A stretch of 64,000 bases of DNA from Pseudonectria foliicola (taxonomy: Eukaryota > Ascomycota > Sordariomycetes > Hypocreales > Nectriaceae): assembly GCA_003693505.1 (NCBI GenBank), contig QUZD01000024.1, forward strand, positions 248,001-312,000, in the 5' to 3' direction. Below are positions 1 to 9,824 of the stretch, one piece after another; position 1 is the first letter of the stretch, and each line of letters begins with the position of its first letter. Both the position numbers and the translations under genes were made by a program. Under the pieces are notes generated by a model that was given only the letters and a program-made list of their open reading frames with translations, ran no database searches and was not told the origin of the DNA.

Positions 1-2006
1 CAGCTGAACGTCCAAGCGCTCCTGCATGCGCCGACTCCAAGATCCTCAAGCGATTTAATACTAAGAGACCTGGGTTTGCCAACCCCTCAGGTTTCTTGGA
101 TCCCGAGCTGCAGAATCTCTTCGATCTGAGCTACTTTAGGGACGATGCTGATGGAGGGGTTCCAACTGGCTGGTCCAATGTTGACCATCACCGAACCCTT
201 CCAAAGTTGTCCGATCGTGTTCCCGAGGTCTCTGCTGATGAAGATGGCGAACCAAGCCCAGCAAGCTCTAACAGTGCGGGATCTGATGCTGAAGAGGATG
301 ATACCAACGACGAGGGGCCCAAGGCAGAACCCAGTCTGAGCCGAATGATAGATGAATCCAGTGATGAAGATACCCCCCCTCCTATCCAGGTATGAAAACT
401 CCTTGATCCTCCTCTCGCCCCCGGGACTAACAAGTCATAGACCCCTCGGCAAGCCCAAAAGGGCGGCTTTGGCGGTAAGAAGAAATTCAAGGGTCACAGG
501 GCCCTATCCAAGAAGGGCAACAAGCGAAGAGACAAGCAGATGCGGGCTGGCAAGCATGAGAAACGTATGTCGCCCGTGAAGCCGCAGCCCACACCACCCG
601 CAGTCGCCGATGGCGGCCCTTTGATTCGGCTTGGCGAGGGTTTAGTCGTGGACTGGAACGAAGACGCATGGGAACAAGTGTTTGGCGGATCTCTTCGAAA
701 CCCCGATGGCGAGAAAGGCGCTCGTACCTTTGACAAGCTGGAGAGTCTGCATGATCCCGCACTGCTGATTACCCAAAGGAGGCGTCAACACCGCCGTACT
801 CGTGGCATAAGCCTCGACGAATGCTTGGATGAGTTTGAGAGGGCAGAGGTGCTTTCAGAGCAAGATATGTGGTACTGCCCCCGCTGCAAAGACCATCGAC
901 GAGCAAGTAAGAAGTTTGACCTGTGGAAAACTCCGGATATTCTGGTTGCCCACCTGAAACGCTTCAGCAGTTCTGGGTGGCGGCGAGATAAGCTGGATGT
1001 TCTGGTCGACTTCCCTATCGAAGGTCTTGATCTTACGTCACGGGTAATTCAAAAGGAGGATGGCAAGGATGAAATCTATGATCTCATCGCCGTGGACGAC
1101 CACTACGGTGGCCTTGGCGGTGGGCACTACACTGCGTATGCCAGGAACTTTGTCGACGGGCGATGGTACAACTATAATGGTAAGCGTATCTGACTTGTCA
1201 CTACGGTACTTGGAAACATACTAACGCGCCTTGCAGATTCCTCCGTCAGCCCTGTATCTGACCCTAAGACGGTCATTACAGACGCAGCATATCTTCTCTT
1301 CTACCGCCGACGATCAAGCACCCCTTTAGGCGGTTCGCGGTTCAATGTTATCTCTGAGAAGTATGCCAAGGCTGAACAAGATGACGAAGATGGAGAGTCG
1401 GGGGAAGGTCAGCGTCTCGGCGAGGGTTCCTCCCTGACTGGGTCGTCGAGCGCTGGGACAGGAGCCGCAGCAATTCGCCTTCCAGTCGGTCGTGGTTCGG
1501 ATAGAGTAACCGTAACCAACCTCGCCGGTTCTGAGGATGAGGCAGACGATGAGCCTCCCGCATACAATGCTGTGGGCCGCAGCGACGCGGTGCGTCGTAG
1601 CATCGAAGACCAGAACACAGGCCTGACGACCCAGCGAAGGGATGGCAGGTCACTCGACATGACGCAAGGCTGGGACTTTGGCGCAATCGGCAACAGCGCG
1701 GCCGAGGACTCGACGGGGGTCGATTTCGCCAGTGACGACGTCCAGCCGGATTCGTCCATGGACGGACAGAGTCCCAGACCTACGCTGCTGGAAACTGATA
1801 CGGAGATGACTGGGCCTGATGCTCTGAACCGGGAGGCGGATCTCCCAGCCCCCGACGATAGAGCGCAAATTGCGCTGGCCGACATTCAGAGCGCGACGTG
1901 GGAGCAAAAGGGTATCGTATCGGTGCCGGCGGGCGGCAGTGACGGTGACCTGAATGAGGTGGCAGAGATTCATCTCGGCAACGATAAGAAGGGTCGGATG
2001 GAATGA
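1..2006 (+). CDS. ubp12: Ubiquitin carboxyl-terminal hydrolase, Ubp12/USP15 type (3' part, partial at window start)
   Basis: Cysteine protease that removes ubiquitin from protein substrates (EC 3.4.19.12). Only about 630 C-terminal residues are present; the frame is already open at base 3, so the catalytic Cys box lies outside the window. Exons are <1-389, 441-1179 and 1237-2006; both introns (51 and 57 nt) have CTAAC branch sites, and the frame joins cleanly across them. Visible USP elements are the zinc-ribbon-like WYCPRCKDHR in exon 2, the stretch around LVAHLKRFS, and the His box GGGHYTAYARN followed by WYNYNDSSV, where the D codon is completed across intron 2. The block ends with AYLLFYRRR. 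An acidic, Ser-rich insert and a long disordered tail flank the catalytic half, as in fungal Ubp12. A DUSP domain would be expected upstream. The family is clear; the exact orthologue is inferred. Confidence 0.9.
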
Positions 2007-3363
2007 ATGGGCTACACGAACAGCCTGACCATGGACGAGATGGATTTCCGAGCAGATGTTAGAGAGCGGCATGACACGGCATGAGAACGACGAGTAGCAT
2101 TGCATGACGGATGGATTCGGAACAGAGAAGAGGGACTCCCCAAGGAGCATGTAGATATGATAGACGGAGACGCATGCCCTCCTACGCGTTGCAGCGGGAG
2201 AAGGAAATGGGCATTTGGAAGCCGAATGGGCTGACTTATGTCTACGGGTGTACACGGACAATCCTTACGAATCGTAAGGGCGAGCCGAATCATGTACCAG
2301 CCTTACTCAAAAGTATTGGTATATCAAGTGACCCATTTGGCGGTCCTCAAGAGAGAGAGAGTGGTTCCGCGTATATGCTATGTGTGTGTGAGAGGGCTTC
2401 CTAAGTGCTTCAAGAGGTGCGAGGTTGGCACGGCTGCGGTGGTGCCAGCCAACCAGTGAAGATTAAGACAGCTCCCCCATAAAACGATGGGAAAGCGGCA
2501 GATGTTTGTGAACCAAGCGCCTGGGACGGAGAGTGCGAGAGCTAGAGCTGAGAGGCAAGGCGGGTAGAGCATTTCACGTACGTACCTGATGTACTAGATG
2601 TATCCGTACATACAGTGGGAGCCCGCGAGCTACAGCACAAATGCCTCGGTAGTACGGAGTACTCTGTACATATTATCGGATTACAATCTTTACGGAGTAC
2701 GGAGTACGGAGGGAGATCGAAGATCGGGAGATGCGTGCGGAGTAACTGCTGGATTTGGGGTGAGGATGGGGTGAGGATGGGGTGGGACGGACTGTATAAG
2801 CACTTTGCCAGTAGAGGACAGGACGGACTGGACCAGCTGCAGTAGCTGTCTGCATGGATGGATGTGTATCCAGAACAGAGCCAGACAGCCAGACAAACAA
2901 ACTTGGAAAGCCGATAAGGGAGAGAGAGAGAGAGAAGCCGGCGTGCTAACTGTATGTAACGTAACGCAAGGGGATGCTAAAGGGGAGGCTAGCCAGCCCA
3001 TCCATGGTGTTGCTCTCGCCAACTCTCCACTTGGCGCGTCGACTTGGAAGCGGGGGACCGGCCGCTGGATTGCGGGCGTGCGGCCGACGGGGGAAAAGGA
3101 TGGCGCTGGGGGCTGAGAGCTGGCGGGTGGCATGATGATGCAATGTATGATACGTGATGTGATATGGAGGCGAGGAGTTGACAGTTGGTGTTGTGGTGTC
3201 GTTGTGGTTGGTTGCCCCGATGAGGAACGGGTATCCGTACATCCAACATGGCAACTGCTGCTGTAGGTACTGCAGGAAGGTGGTGATGTATCGGATATGA
3301 GAGGAGAAAGCAGGCGAGTCGCCCAATCTAGGTACATACAATACAGTCTGCACCGTCATCCTT

Positions 3364-3411
3364 GGGAGCCGGGGAGCCAGGGAGCCAGGGCCAAGGAGCC
3401 AGGGAGCCAAG
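3364..3411. repeat. GGGAGCCA-type short tandem repeat
   Basis: Five or six imperfect copies of an 8-bp GGGAGCCA unit, one interrupted by GGCCAA. Intergenic, about 1.4 kb past the ubiquitin hydrolase stop. Confidence 0.7.
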
Positions 3412-3761
3412 CATCTCCAGGGCTGTTTCTAGTCTCAGCCGTCTCAGCCTCATGCAGAGACTAGGCGACGGTTTGAGTTAGTCGGCGCCTTTTCTGGAAT
3501 AAATGCCCGCTGACTGACCCGCAAGACAGGGAGAGGGGAATTGCGTTGGTAGTGTCAGCTCTGCTTCCTTGGGATTCGATGATTTACAAATCGGGCCCGT
3601 GGGTCTGCTGTCTGGCGATGATGATGATGATGATGGCGGCGGGACCTAACAACATTGAAGGCGCGGTCACGGCTCAGTCTGTTGAGCAGGTCGCGAGAAG
3701 AGAGAAAAGAGCATCTACTATAGTACTGTACTGCAATGCAATACTAGGTAGATAGTGGTGT

Positions 3762-3801
3762 AGAGACGAGAAGAGACGAGACGAGACGAGACGAGACGAG
3801 A
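3762..3801. repeat. (GAGAC)n pentanucleotide microsatellite
   Basis: Tandem GAGAC units with one GAGAA interruption, ending at a NotI-like GCGGCCGC. Intergenic, purine on the + strand. Confidence 0.85.
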
Positions 3802-4481
3802 TGCGGCCGCATTGTGGAAAGGATAAGTGGAGCCAAGCCCCGAAGTGAGGGAGCATCTTGGTCGGCTCCGCAGTCGGGGTCCTTTGTGGGGAAGGCGCTC
3901 CCCTCTCTGCTGTGCGTGCAGCCTTTGTCTTTGGGGTCAATGAGCGCAATGTTTGAAATAATCTAGCATAGGTGTCTACCAAGTACCTAGGTAGGAAGTT
4001 GAAAGCCTGTGTTGATTGTGTTGTTGAGTGTGGAGGCCTTTGAGGTTGTGGGTGAGTACCTACTGTACCTACCTACCTTGGATAGGTACGTATGGAGTAT
4101 GGAGTATGGGGATGAGTACAGATTCCCCGTTGGGCATACACTGTACTAACTGATAGGTTACAGTAAATACATTAGGTAGTGCGACAGTTCCTGCGCAACC
4201 TCGGTACAGAGCACGAGGTGGAGATCTGGCGACTGACGCCAGCTTGATGGATCTTGCTTGAGAGGGCAGGGAAGGGAAGCTGATCAAGTACATATATGTA
4301 CAGTACTACGGAGTAGGTGCATCAAGTCTGCAAGCTTGCGAGCGCCCACCTGTTGTGTGCATTGGGTCAAGTCAGGGAATCCTGGACCTTTGACGCAAGC
4401 GGCATGGGTTGTTGCGAGCCCACTTGTGCCTTGCCAACAGCTTGGCGTGAGACGCCAGCAAGGATGTGGTGATGAAGCCGA

Positions 4482-4518
4482 TCGAGTCGAGTCGAGTCGA
4501 GTCGAGTCGAATCGAGTC
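4482..4518. repeat. (TCGAG)n pentanucleotide microsatellite
   Basis: About seven TCGAG units, the last ones degenerate (TCGAA). Intergenic. Confidence 0.85.
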
Positions 4519-6097
4519 TACGGTTACATATAAGTAGTATCTCCATCACCCATGAGCACATTATGATGTGTGCAAGCCCATGACATAGGGATTCAGTACT
4601 GTAAATACACATATGGATGGTATGTAGACTATATATCTACCCAGGTTTGTCTTGTACTTTATATGGGAGTGTGCGCGTGTGCGAGTGTGCGTGGTGGGAT
4701 ATCGGGTCCAAGGCTACGGTTCTACAGATTATGTAGCACAGATTCCCAGCGAGGGAGACCCTTCGGCCGGCCCTGCCAATGCCTCATTTTGGCAGTTTCT
4801 GGAAGCCCAGGAAGTGGACTCTTGTGGAGTCAAGAGGACAAAGTGGGGGCGGCTTCATTCCGAGCATCCTACAGTGAACGCGTGTCACTCGAGATTGGTC
4901 CGGGACGGACTTGATGGGTTGGGTAATGCGATGCTTATGTGCGCACTAATCCGTGATACCGTGAGCAAGTGCGCGAGTGCAAAGTGACATGTAGATCTGC
5001 GATGCGATACTTGGGGGATTTTTCTGGCTTTTGCTCAACCAAAAACAAGACTTGCGTCTAGAGCATTTATCCGGGATGGTGTACGCTCTTTCGTATTTGG
5101 TCAAGACGTGGCGGCTGATGGATAAATGGATAATCATGGAGCAAAATATGGAGGATGGCGTTGGTTCTCAGTTCTCAGTTCAGTGGCTTCCCTCACAATG
5201 GAGATTTGGGACGGTGGGCGACTCGCGGCCACTGACCAATCGCGAAGCGACAAGAGTCGCTGGGCTGCTGGGGCACGAGGTTTTTGTCCAAATCCGGCTA
5301 GAGCAATAATCACCTACTGCGCATAAGGGACATATCTACCTAAGGTAGACACCTACCTAGGTGGGTACACAAGTATGTACTGTACATGAGCGTAGCGCAC
5401 AGTGCGGCGAAGACTAGACGCATCCTGTTGTATTGTGCTCATTCCTGGCACACACCAGGTGTGCGCTCCCGGCCAACCTAAGGAACTTGCGGCTGGCTGG
5501 TGGTGGATCCACGTTGATGATTTGCTGATAGACAGAGGCGATTGATTGCCGAGAGATCTTCTTTTATCGAGTATATCGATTTGCGGAAAGCGAACCGAGA
5601 AGCAGGCATCTGTCCTCGATCGGATGCGTTGCGAGTCCACCCCATCAGGCTCTGAGCTGGGGTCCCCATGACCGTTGTATGCAATCTGTACATATCACAT
5701 GTACTCATTACTGTGATATGTATGTATCTCATGCACCTACCTCACCTACAGGACACGGCAGGAATGGCTGAATGGGTTTACCTCGGGAACCCACCTGTGT
5801 AGGCACGATACCGCCCCGTCCACCATGGTGGGAGCCCAGAAAGGTTATTGAGGTCCATTGGAGAACAAGCAACCGAATCCTGGCCCGTGGGCACTGTACG
5901 GGGCCAAACGATACGGTGCGCTAGGGAGTGCCGGGGCGGACAGAGGCAGACAGTGGGTGCCGGTGACGCCCAGTGCCAACTATGGGGAGTCGTACTGTGA
6001 ACTGAGGCAGGGAAACAGGGAAGCGCGCGGGTTGAGCAGCAAATGCAAATAGACAGCAGATAAGTAGCAAGCACTGTACAGACCAAGGTAGGCAAGC

Positions 6098-6120
6098 ACT
6101 GTACTGTACTGTACTGTACT
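6098..6120. repeat. (GTACT)n pentanucleotide repeat
   Basis: Four and a half GTACT units. The same word recurs across the gene-poor parts of the window, for instance at 55205-55234. Confidence 0.8.
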
Positions 6121-6419
6121 TTAAGCGCGACAACCATGAAGGGCAACGCTGACGCGAACGCTGCACAAGACGCAGGCCGGCAGGGCTGGGAGGCTTCGAG
6201 AACGATTCGGCTCGGGCTTCTTCGCCACCTTCTGACGCTTCGGTTGCTTCTGTCGCCACCTTGGTGGTGTTTTGGTGCCGCCTTGGCCCGAGGCCATTTG
6301 GGGGTTTCCCCGCCGTTCCCTGCCGCCGAGTGGGAAATCGGGGAATCTTGCCAATCTAGAACTCCTTCACCTTGTTCTCGAAGACGGCCAGAAGCCTGCG
6401 ATCCTTGCAGCCCGCCCGC

Positions 6420-6449
6420 TCGCACGCACGCACGCACGCACGCACGCAC
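6420..6449. repeat. (GCAC)n tetranucleotide microsatellite
   Basis: Seven CGCA/GCAC units: alternating purine-pyrimidine DNA in a non-coding stretch. Confidence 0.85.
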
Positions 6450-7299
6450 CCCGAACCTACCGTACATAAGGCAAGGTACAGATTGCACGATACGTACCTA
6501 CTTTAGTACTCCGCACGTATGCACAGCAGTCTAGTCTGTACGGTAACCGGGCCCAACCCAGCTGTAACACAAGCCCTTCTGGCTGGGCGCTCAGCCCAGA
6601 GTCAACCTGGATGCAATGGTGCTGGGAGAATGAATGCATCCGTAGAAGTGACAATCAATCAGTATCAGTCAGTCAATCAATTCAATTAGGCATATCCTGC
6701 TGCGATATCCTCCACCCCATCATTGCCAGCATCTTCCATCTCCCCCCGTTCGTCTCGGTGTCTCAGTTTCCCCTCATTCTCCACGATCCATCCATTGTCC
6801 ACGCCCACTCCCTCACTCATTGATACTGTAGCGCATCTCCCCGTACTCCGTAGTGCTGGAAGAGACAGACCCAGGCACGGACAGTGAGCAGCCAAGGACT
6901 TGGTGTCCGTGTCCCCCGTAGCAACCCACCCATTGCCCCCCCATCTTCGGAGGCTCCAGCGCTCTTGGGGCTGTCCTCGCTCGGCGATTCCCTTGGCTTC
7001 CCCGCTCACTTCTCCAGTCCAGTAATCTGCATGTGTATTTGCCCTTCACCTCACTGTCCACTGCTCACTGCTCACTGCCCACTCACGCATCCCCCTCACA
7101 CTGACTTGCGCCATCAAGGCAACTCAACTCGGGCTGCCACTCGTCGCCTTGGCCGTCGTTGTCGACTTGTTCAATCAATGTCTCTGCGCGTCTCTTGCTC
7201 CGAGACAAAACACTCTTCCACGCCGGGCTCCTGTGTCGTACTGTGACTGCGTCATACTGTCCCCTGCCTCGACGCCTCTTTTTCCCTTTTCCAATCCTC

Positions 7300-7350
7300 T
7301 CTTTCTCTCTCTCTCTCTCGCGCGCGCGCGCTCTCTCTCTCTCTCTCTCT
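7300..7350. repeat. (CT)n-(CG)n-(CT)n composite microsatellite
   Basis: About 20 bases of CT repeat, then about 11 bases of alternating CG, then 20 bases of CT repeat. The outer tracts are homopurine-homopyrimidine and the core alternates purine and pyrimidine. Confidence 0.9.
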
Positions 7351-8750
7351 TTTGCCTTTGCCTTTCCCTCTCCGGTTTCCCTTTTTCCTTTTTTTTTTCC
7401 CTCCCCTCGCACCCTTTGTTTCTTCTCCTTGCTTTGCGCAGGGCTATTGTTCATTCGGCCGTTTAATTTTTCAACTTCTTTTTTGGTTCCATTTTCACTC
7501 TTCTTTTCTTCTCTTCCCTTCCCCTTCCAATAGGCGACGACGACGAGCAGCAGCAGCCCAGCAACCCGCCTGCTCCATTCATCATCCAACCGGTCACCAT
7601 TCGCCATTCGCCATTCGCCATCCACTCCATCCATCCTCCGTTCAATCCATCCAATCCATCCAACGGCCCCTGTCGTGCCGCTGCTGCACCAGGCTACATT
7701 ACATACTGTACGCTACGGATACTTGCGCTAGGATTGGGACCTACAGGACCTACAGGACCTACTGTACCTACCACTGGGCCTCACGACATTTTCCTCTCCC
7801 CCCCTGGCCCTGCCCTGTTCGCATCTCAAGGTAACTAACTTGTCTCGTCTCCTCGCTTTGATTTGCCTTGTCTTCTTCCCCTTGCTCCTTGCGCGTTTCT
7901 TCTATCTCTGTCTCCATTCTCCGCTGCCTCTCCGTCCCCTCTCCGTCTCCTTTTCGTCTCCATTACCATCACCTCTCCCATACTCTCCTGCCCGCTTTCT
8001 CGTCCTCCCGCGTCCTTGAACCAACCCGCGCCGCCTCGGCGAATCCACCATCGCCGTCCGCTTTTCTTTCTTCGCAACCTGCCGCGCCTACGCCTGGATC
8101 GTTGCCGAGTTGCTCCACCACTCCACGCCGAACCCAGGGGAGTCCAAAGTGCTGTAATAGCGGGCCAGGTGCGCGCGCCGTCGCTAAGCACCACTGCGTC
8201 TTTGCGCGTCACTCACTCACACACTCGCTCACTTGCTCACTTGCTCACCCGCGACACGACGTCAATCACGCATCAGAGAAACCCCATCGCCGGTCTCTCC
8301 CTTCTGCCACCATCTACCTACCGTTGCTTCCCCTTGTTGTCCTCTTTCGCCCTCCTGTTGCTCTGTTTCTTGACGTCGCATCCGCTCGATTCCGCGCACG
8401 CATCTGAGCTCACACGTCGATGCAGCAGACTCGACTCGGGGCGCATACCCACATGCTACTCGACCAACCTACCTACTCAAGCTACAGTACCTTACTGTAC
8501 GGAGCACCATAGTACCGTATGCAAGCATCCACCCAGCAGCACTCCCTCGCAGTCTCGCAGATCTTTCCCCCGCTAGTTGCGACAGCCTGTTGCATCGGCG
8601 CTCTCTTAAACACACCGGCGACAATCACCGCCCCCGACTTGCCCTTTGCCCAAACCCCCCATTGCCACGGTAAGTGTCTTTGGCCTTGGTCTTGGCCTCG
8701 GCCTCGACACAGCCCGGATGCCTCAGTCTTTTCCCCCTTTGCGCCCTTGT

Positions 8751-8780
8751 TCTTCGCTCTTCGCTCTTCGCTCTTCGCTC
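8751..8780. repeat. TCTTCGC heptamer tandem repeat
   Basis: Four copies of a 7-bp TCTTCGC unit in the pyrimidine-rich leader of the phosphodiesterase gene. A related copy follows at about 8802. Confidence 0.75.
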
Positions 8781-9824
8781 CCTGATCCTTGTCCTTGATC
8801 CTCGCTCTTCGCTCCACGCTTGACGCCTGAAGCCTGACGCTTGACACTTGGTCGCCCTTGCATCACCTCCATCTGCCGCCATCTCCATCCTTGTCCGAAC
8901 CCTACACGCCTTCACGCGACGCCTGTCGATCAAGTGTACGATCTCGTTCGAACCAGCCCTGGCTTCAGCTTTCCTCGTGTCTCTCTCTTTCTCTCTCTCC
9001 TTCACCCGCGCTTTTTCTTGACATCACTCCATCCCCGTTACACCCAATTTGCGCATCCATCCTCATCGCACCATGAATCAATCCATCTTCAACTCCACCC
9101 ACCAGCCAGCCACCCACGCCGACTATACAGCACTCCGCGCGCCCTTGACTGTACTTGCCTCTCCATGTTCTGCCTTGCTGTCATCATCCCCCGTTCTTCC
9201 AACACCGCACATGTGCATGGCGATCCTCTCTCAGTTCGTCCCAGCTGTGTCGATCACTCTTCGCTGACATTGCTTCCTAGCTTCTAGTTCCAACTTCTTC
9301 CCCAATCTGTCGAAGGTTTCCTCGTCGCATCCCACTGCTCTAGCGCCACTGCAACACAAACTCTCCCAGTCCCACAACGCTTCGGCGCCATCGCCCGACG
9401 ACCCTTTCTCGACAACCCTTCCATTCATCTCATATTGTATCCCCAAACGGTTCGTCTTGAAACGACCCAACCTGTACGCGATTCGGATCAGTCCATACGC
9501 AAACGACACCTTTCTGCTGCCCACATACCTACACATATGTGTCGCTAGTCGTAACGCGCGACTTTTCTTTTTACCCCTTCCTTCCCTCCCTTCCTTCTCA
9601 ACACCTTCAGCCAACCCGAAACCAACGTCGAACGAGAACTGCAGCTTGCTATCAAATTTGGGACTTCTCGACGTTTCGTAACTTATACCACCCCCGTCTG
9701 CGGCCGGCTGTGTACCTCGAAAGGTTCATTTTTCCCCCTCTCGACATTGCCTGTTGGTTCAATTTTGGCTGCCGGAAAGGCTTTGGTGCTCCAGTCGTGA
9801 GACTGGCAGCTCTCCATCACCATC

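Larger units (their letters stand above)
2007..6700. other. Intergenic, no convincing gene; repeat- and palindrome-rich
   Basis: This stretch starts with the 3' flank of the ubiquitin hydrolase gene. All open frames are short, overlap on both strands and lack family features. It holds pentamer arrays (listed separately) and many copies of the words TACGGAGTA, CCTACCTAGGTA and TGTACTGTAC. Purine-rich GGGAGCCA repeats lie near 3364-3411. I see no transposase, terminal repeats or RNA gene. It may contain distal regulatory DNA or a non-coding transcript of the phosphodiesterase gene downstream. Confidence 0.5.
6700..9824 (+). promoter_or_regulatory. Pyrimidine-rich promoter and probable long 5' leader of the phosphodiesterase gene
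   Basis: From about 6.7 kb to the phosphodiesterase ATG the + strand is strongly biased to C and T, the usual look of fungal promoters and 5' UTRs, but it extends for some 3 kb. Within it are a (CT)n-(CG)n-(CT)n element (7300-7350), TCTTCGC repeats (8751-8780) and CCATTCG repeats (7597-7621). Good splice donors occur at 7831 (GTAACT) and 8670 (GTAAGT), and a pyrimidine-AG acceptor lies near 9280, so a spliced leader is possible. Many ATGs start short frames that would act as upstream ORFs if transcribed. The true start site cannot be placed from sequence. Confidence 0.45.

Noticed and set aside
7083..7634. A 183-codon Lys/Arg/Glu-rich frame on the minus strand
   Set aside because: It is generated by the CT-rich tract read from the other side (GAG/AGA/AAG codons). 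It lacks hydrophobic residues for a fold and has no splice context.
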